Of a DNA stretch of 64,000 nucleotides, positions 63,150 to 64,000 are shown piece after piece. A program made the position numbers and the translations under genes. The notes under the pieces were generated by a model, which was not told the DNA's origin, did not search any database, and saw only the letters and a program-made list of their open reading frames with translations. Source of the DNA: Pedobacter sp. D749 (lineage in GTDB: Bacteria > Bacteroidota > Bacteroidia > Sphingobacteriales > Sphingobacteriaceae); contig NZ_CP079218.1 of NCBI RefSeq assembly GCF_019317285.1, positions 5,084,001 to 5,148,000 on the forward strand, written 5' to 3'. Position 1 is the stretch's first letter, and each line of letters begins with the position of its first letter.

Positions 63150-64000
63150 ATGACCGCGCATTACAATTCTTTTACTATAGGCTACATCAATATTTTGAGG
63201 GATTGTCTGAGAATTGAAACCGATTCGAAAGGCAATCATATTTTTCTTCCTGAATTGATTGCCGAAGAAGATGTAATTAAACTTAAAACCAGGCTCTCTG
63301 AATTATGGGAGGAATCACAGCATTCTTTGGAGGTAGTATCAAACAGAGTTGACACCCAATTACAATCGTGCCTTTTTGGGGCTGTGGATGATCTTGAACT
63401 TGCTTTAAAAACTGGTTTTTTGATTGGAGACAGGGTAATCCTTTTAGACTTTCTCTACGAACGTATACTTGTAAAGAAAACACCTGCGAAAATTAATTTA
63501 GCACTTCTAGGGTCTTTGGCCAGTCAACTCGTTAATTGTCTCGATCTTGCAAGCAGTGGACGTTTGGTTATTATTCCACATCCACTCTCCTGGAATGAGG
63601 AAACGAAAAAATTTATTGAAAAATCTGGGGACAGCTTAGAATTAACCCCAGATTTGATGAGTATATTAAGTGTTCTTTCTATCGCCGAAAAATGTAAGTT
63701 TCAACCCTTCACTATAGCAGAGAGTAAAGAGGAGTACAATAAAGTTGTAAAGGAAAAGCTAGAAGCAACAACTCTTGTACGGAGAGATGAGGGAGAGAAT
63801 GCTTATAAAGCAATACTTTCTGGGCTGATGTCTGAGCGGCTCTTAACGGAAACTAAATTCAACATGTTGATGAACCTGCCGTTGGCGGACTATGCAAAAA
63901 TAGTAGCTGACAAGAGATCATTCTATCTTAAACTGAGAAATAAATTCACTGAAGGTAATGCGTTTCATGCTGATTTAATCTTTGATGAATTTTCAAAAAA
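63150..64000 (+). CDS. Hypothetical protein, cut by the window end
   Basis: An ATG at 63,150, two bases after the previous stop, opens a frame of 283 codons that runs off the window. The visible part begins MTAHYNSFTIGYINILRDCL and contains helix-rich segments (LALLGSLASQLVNCLDLASS, AKIVADKRSFYLKLRNKFTE). I recognise no family, signal or motif. It is co-transcribed with the 180-residue gene and may be part of a further accessory system to the right. Confidence 0.75.
   Translation, partial: MTAHYNSFTIGYINILRDCLRIETDSKGNHIFLPELIAEEDVIKLKTRLSELWEESQHSLEVVSNRVDTQLQSCLFGAVDDLELALKTGFLIGDRVILLDFLYERILVKKTPAKINLALLGSLASQLVNCLDLASSGRLVIIPHPLSWNEETKKFIEKSGDSLELTPDLMSILSVLSIAEKCKFQPFTIAESKEEYNKVVKEKLEATTLVRRDEGENAYKAILSGLMSERLLTETKFNMLMNLPLADYAKIVADKRSFYLKLRNKFTEGNAFHADLIFDEFSK

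Overview
The window comes from a member of the Bacteroidota, most likely Sphingobacteriaceae and probably a Pedobacter-like soil or freshwater bacterium. The evidence is low-GC coding sequence, repeated SusC/SusD pairs, lipoproteins with the Bacteroidota S-C-K-K lipobox, TAnnTTTG-type promoters, few Shine-Dalgarno sequences, and families typical of this group (DUF6266, DUF1735, DUF6520-like, DUF5763-like). This assignment is inferred from content, not from a database match.

Bases 1-23,980 hold a tandem run of four SusC/SusD outer-membrane uptake pairs, the first cut by the window edge. Each pair forms an operon, three of the four with extra surface lipoproteins. No glycosidase, lyase, sulfatase, peptidase or ECF/anti-sigma gene accompanies them. 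Three of the susC genes share a nearly identical 5' end, and an eroded IS5-type insertion sequence lies between two operons.

Bases 24,000-31,300 are mostly housekeeping or ordinary accessory genes: DoxX, an S66 LD-carboxypeptidase, metG, a short-chain dehydrogenase, a serine hydrolase and a DUF2807 protein. A tRNA-Arg(CCT) gene here is preceded by a 310-bp direct-repeat unit carrying a tiny GIY-YIG nuclease gene, whose start and stop codons both come from tRNA sequence.

Bases 31,300-36,700 carry small secreted, cysteine-rich and lysis-like genes (CHAP hydrolase, membrane protein, lipoprotein, DUF6266, excisionase-like HTH) with repeat-rich gaps. Bases 36,700-44,200 form a second SusC/SusD locus paired with redox proteins (MauE-like, TlpA-like) and a small exported protein with two cysteines.

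Bases 45,000-62,300 are a defence island of two converging operons. On the minus strand, a tight six-gene operon begins with sspB-, sspC- and sspD-like genes (single-strand DNA phosphorothioation) and continues with a winged-helix-like protein, a PIN-type nuclease candidate and an AAA ATPase. On the plus strand, after an XRE regulator and small ORFs, a translationally coupled set encodes a PLD-nuclease/helicase, a 72-aa protein, a DndD/Rad50-like ATPase with a CxxC hook and a 164-aa protein. It is followed by a STAND-type NTPase that combines an Mrr-like nuclease domain, TPR repeats and a C-terminal SEC-C zinc motif. The cysteine desulfurase (sspA) is absent, so sulfur would have to come from a desulfurase encoded elsewhere. 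A perfect 12-1-12 palindrome with an extra half-site sits in the divergent region upstream of sspB. The window ends in two unrecognised genes, the last one incomplete.
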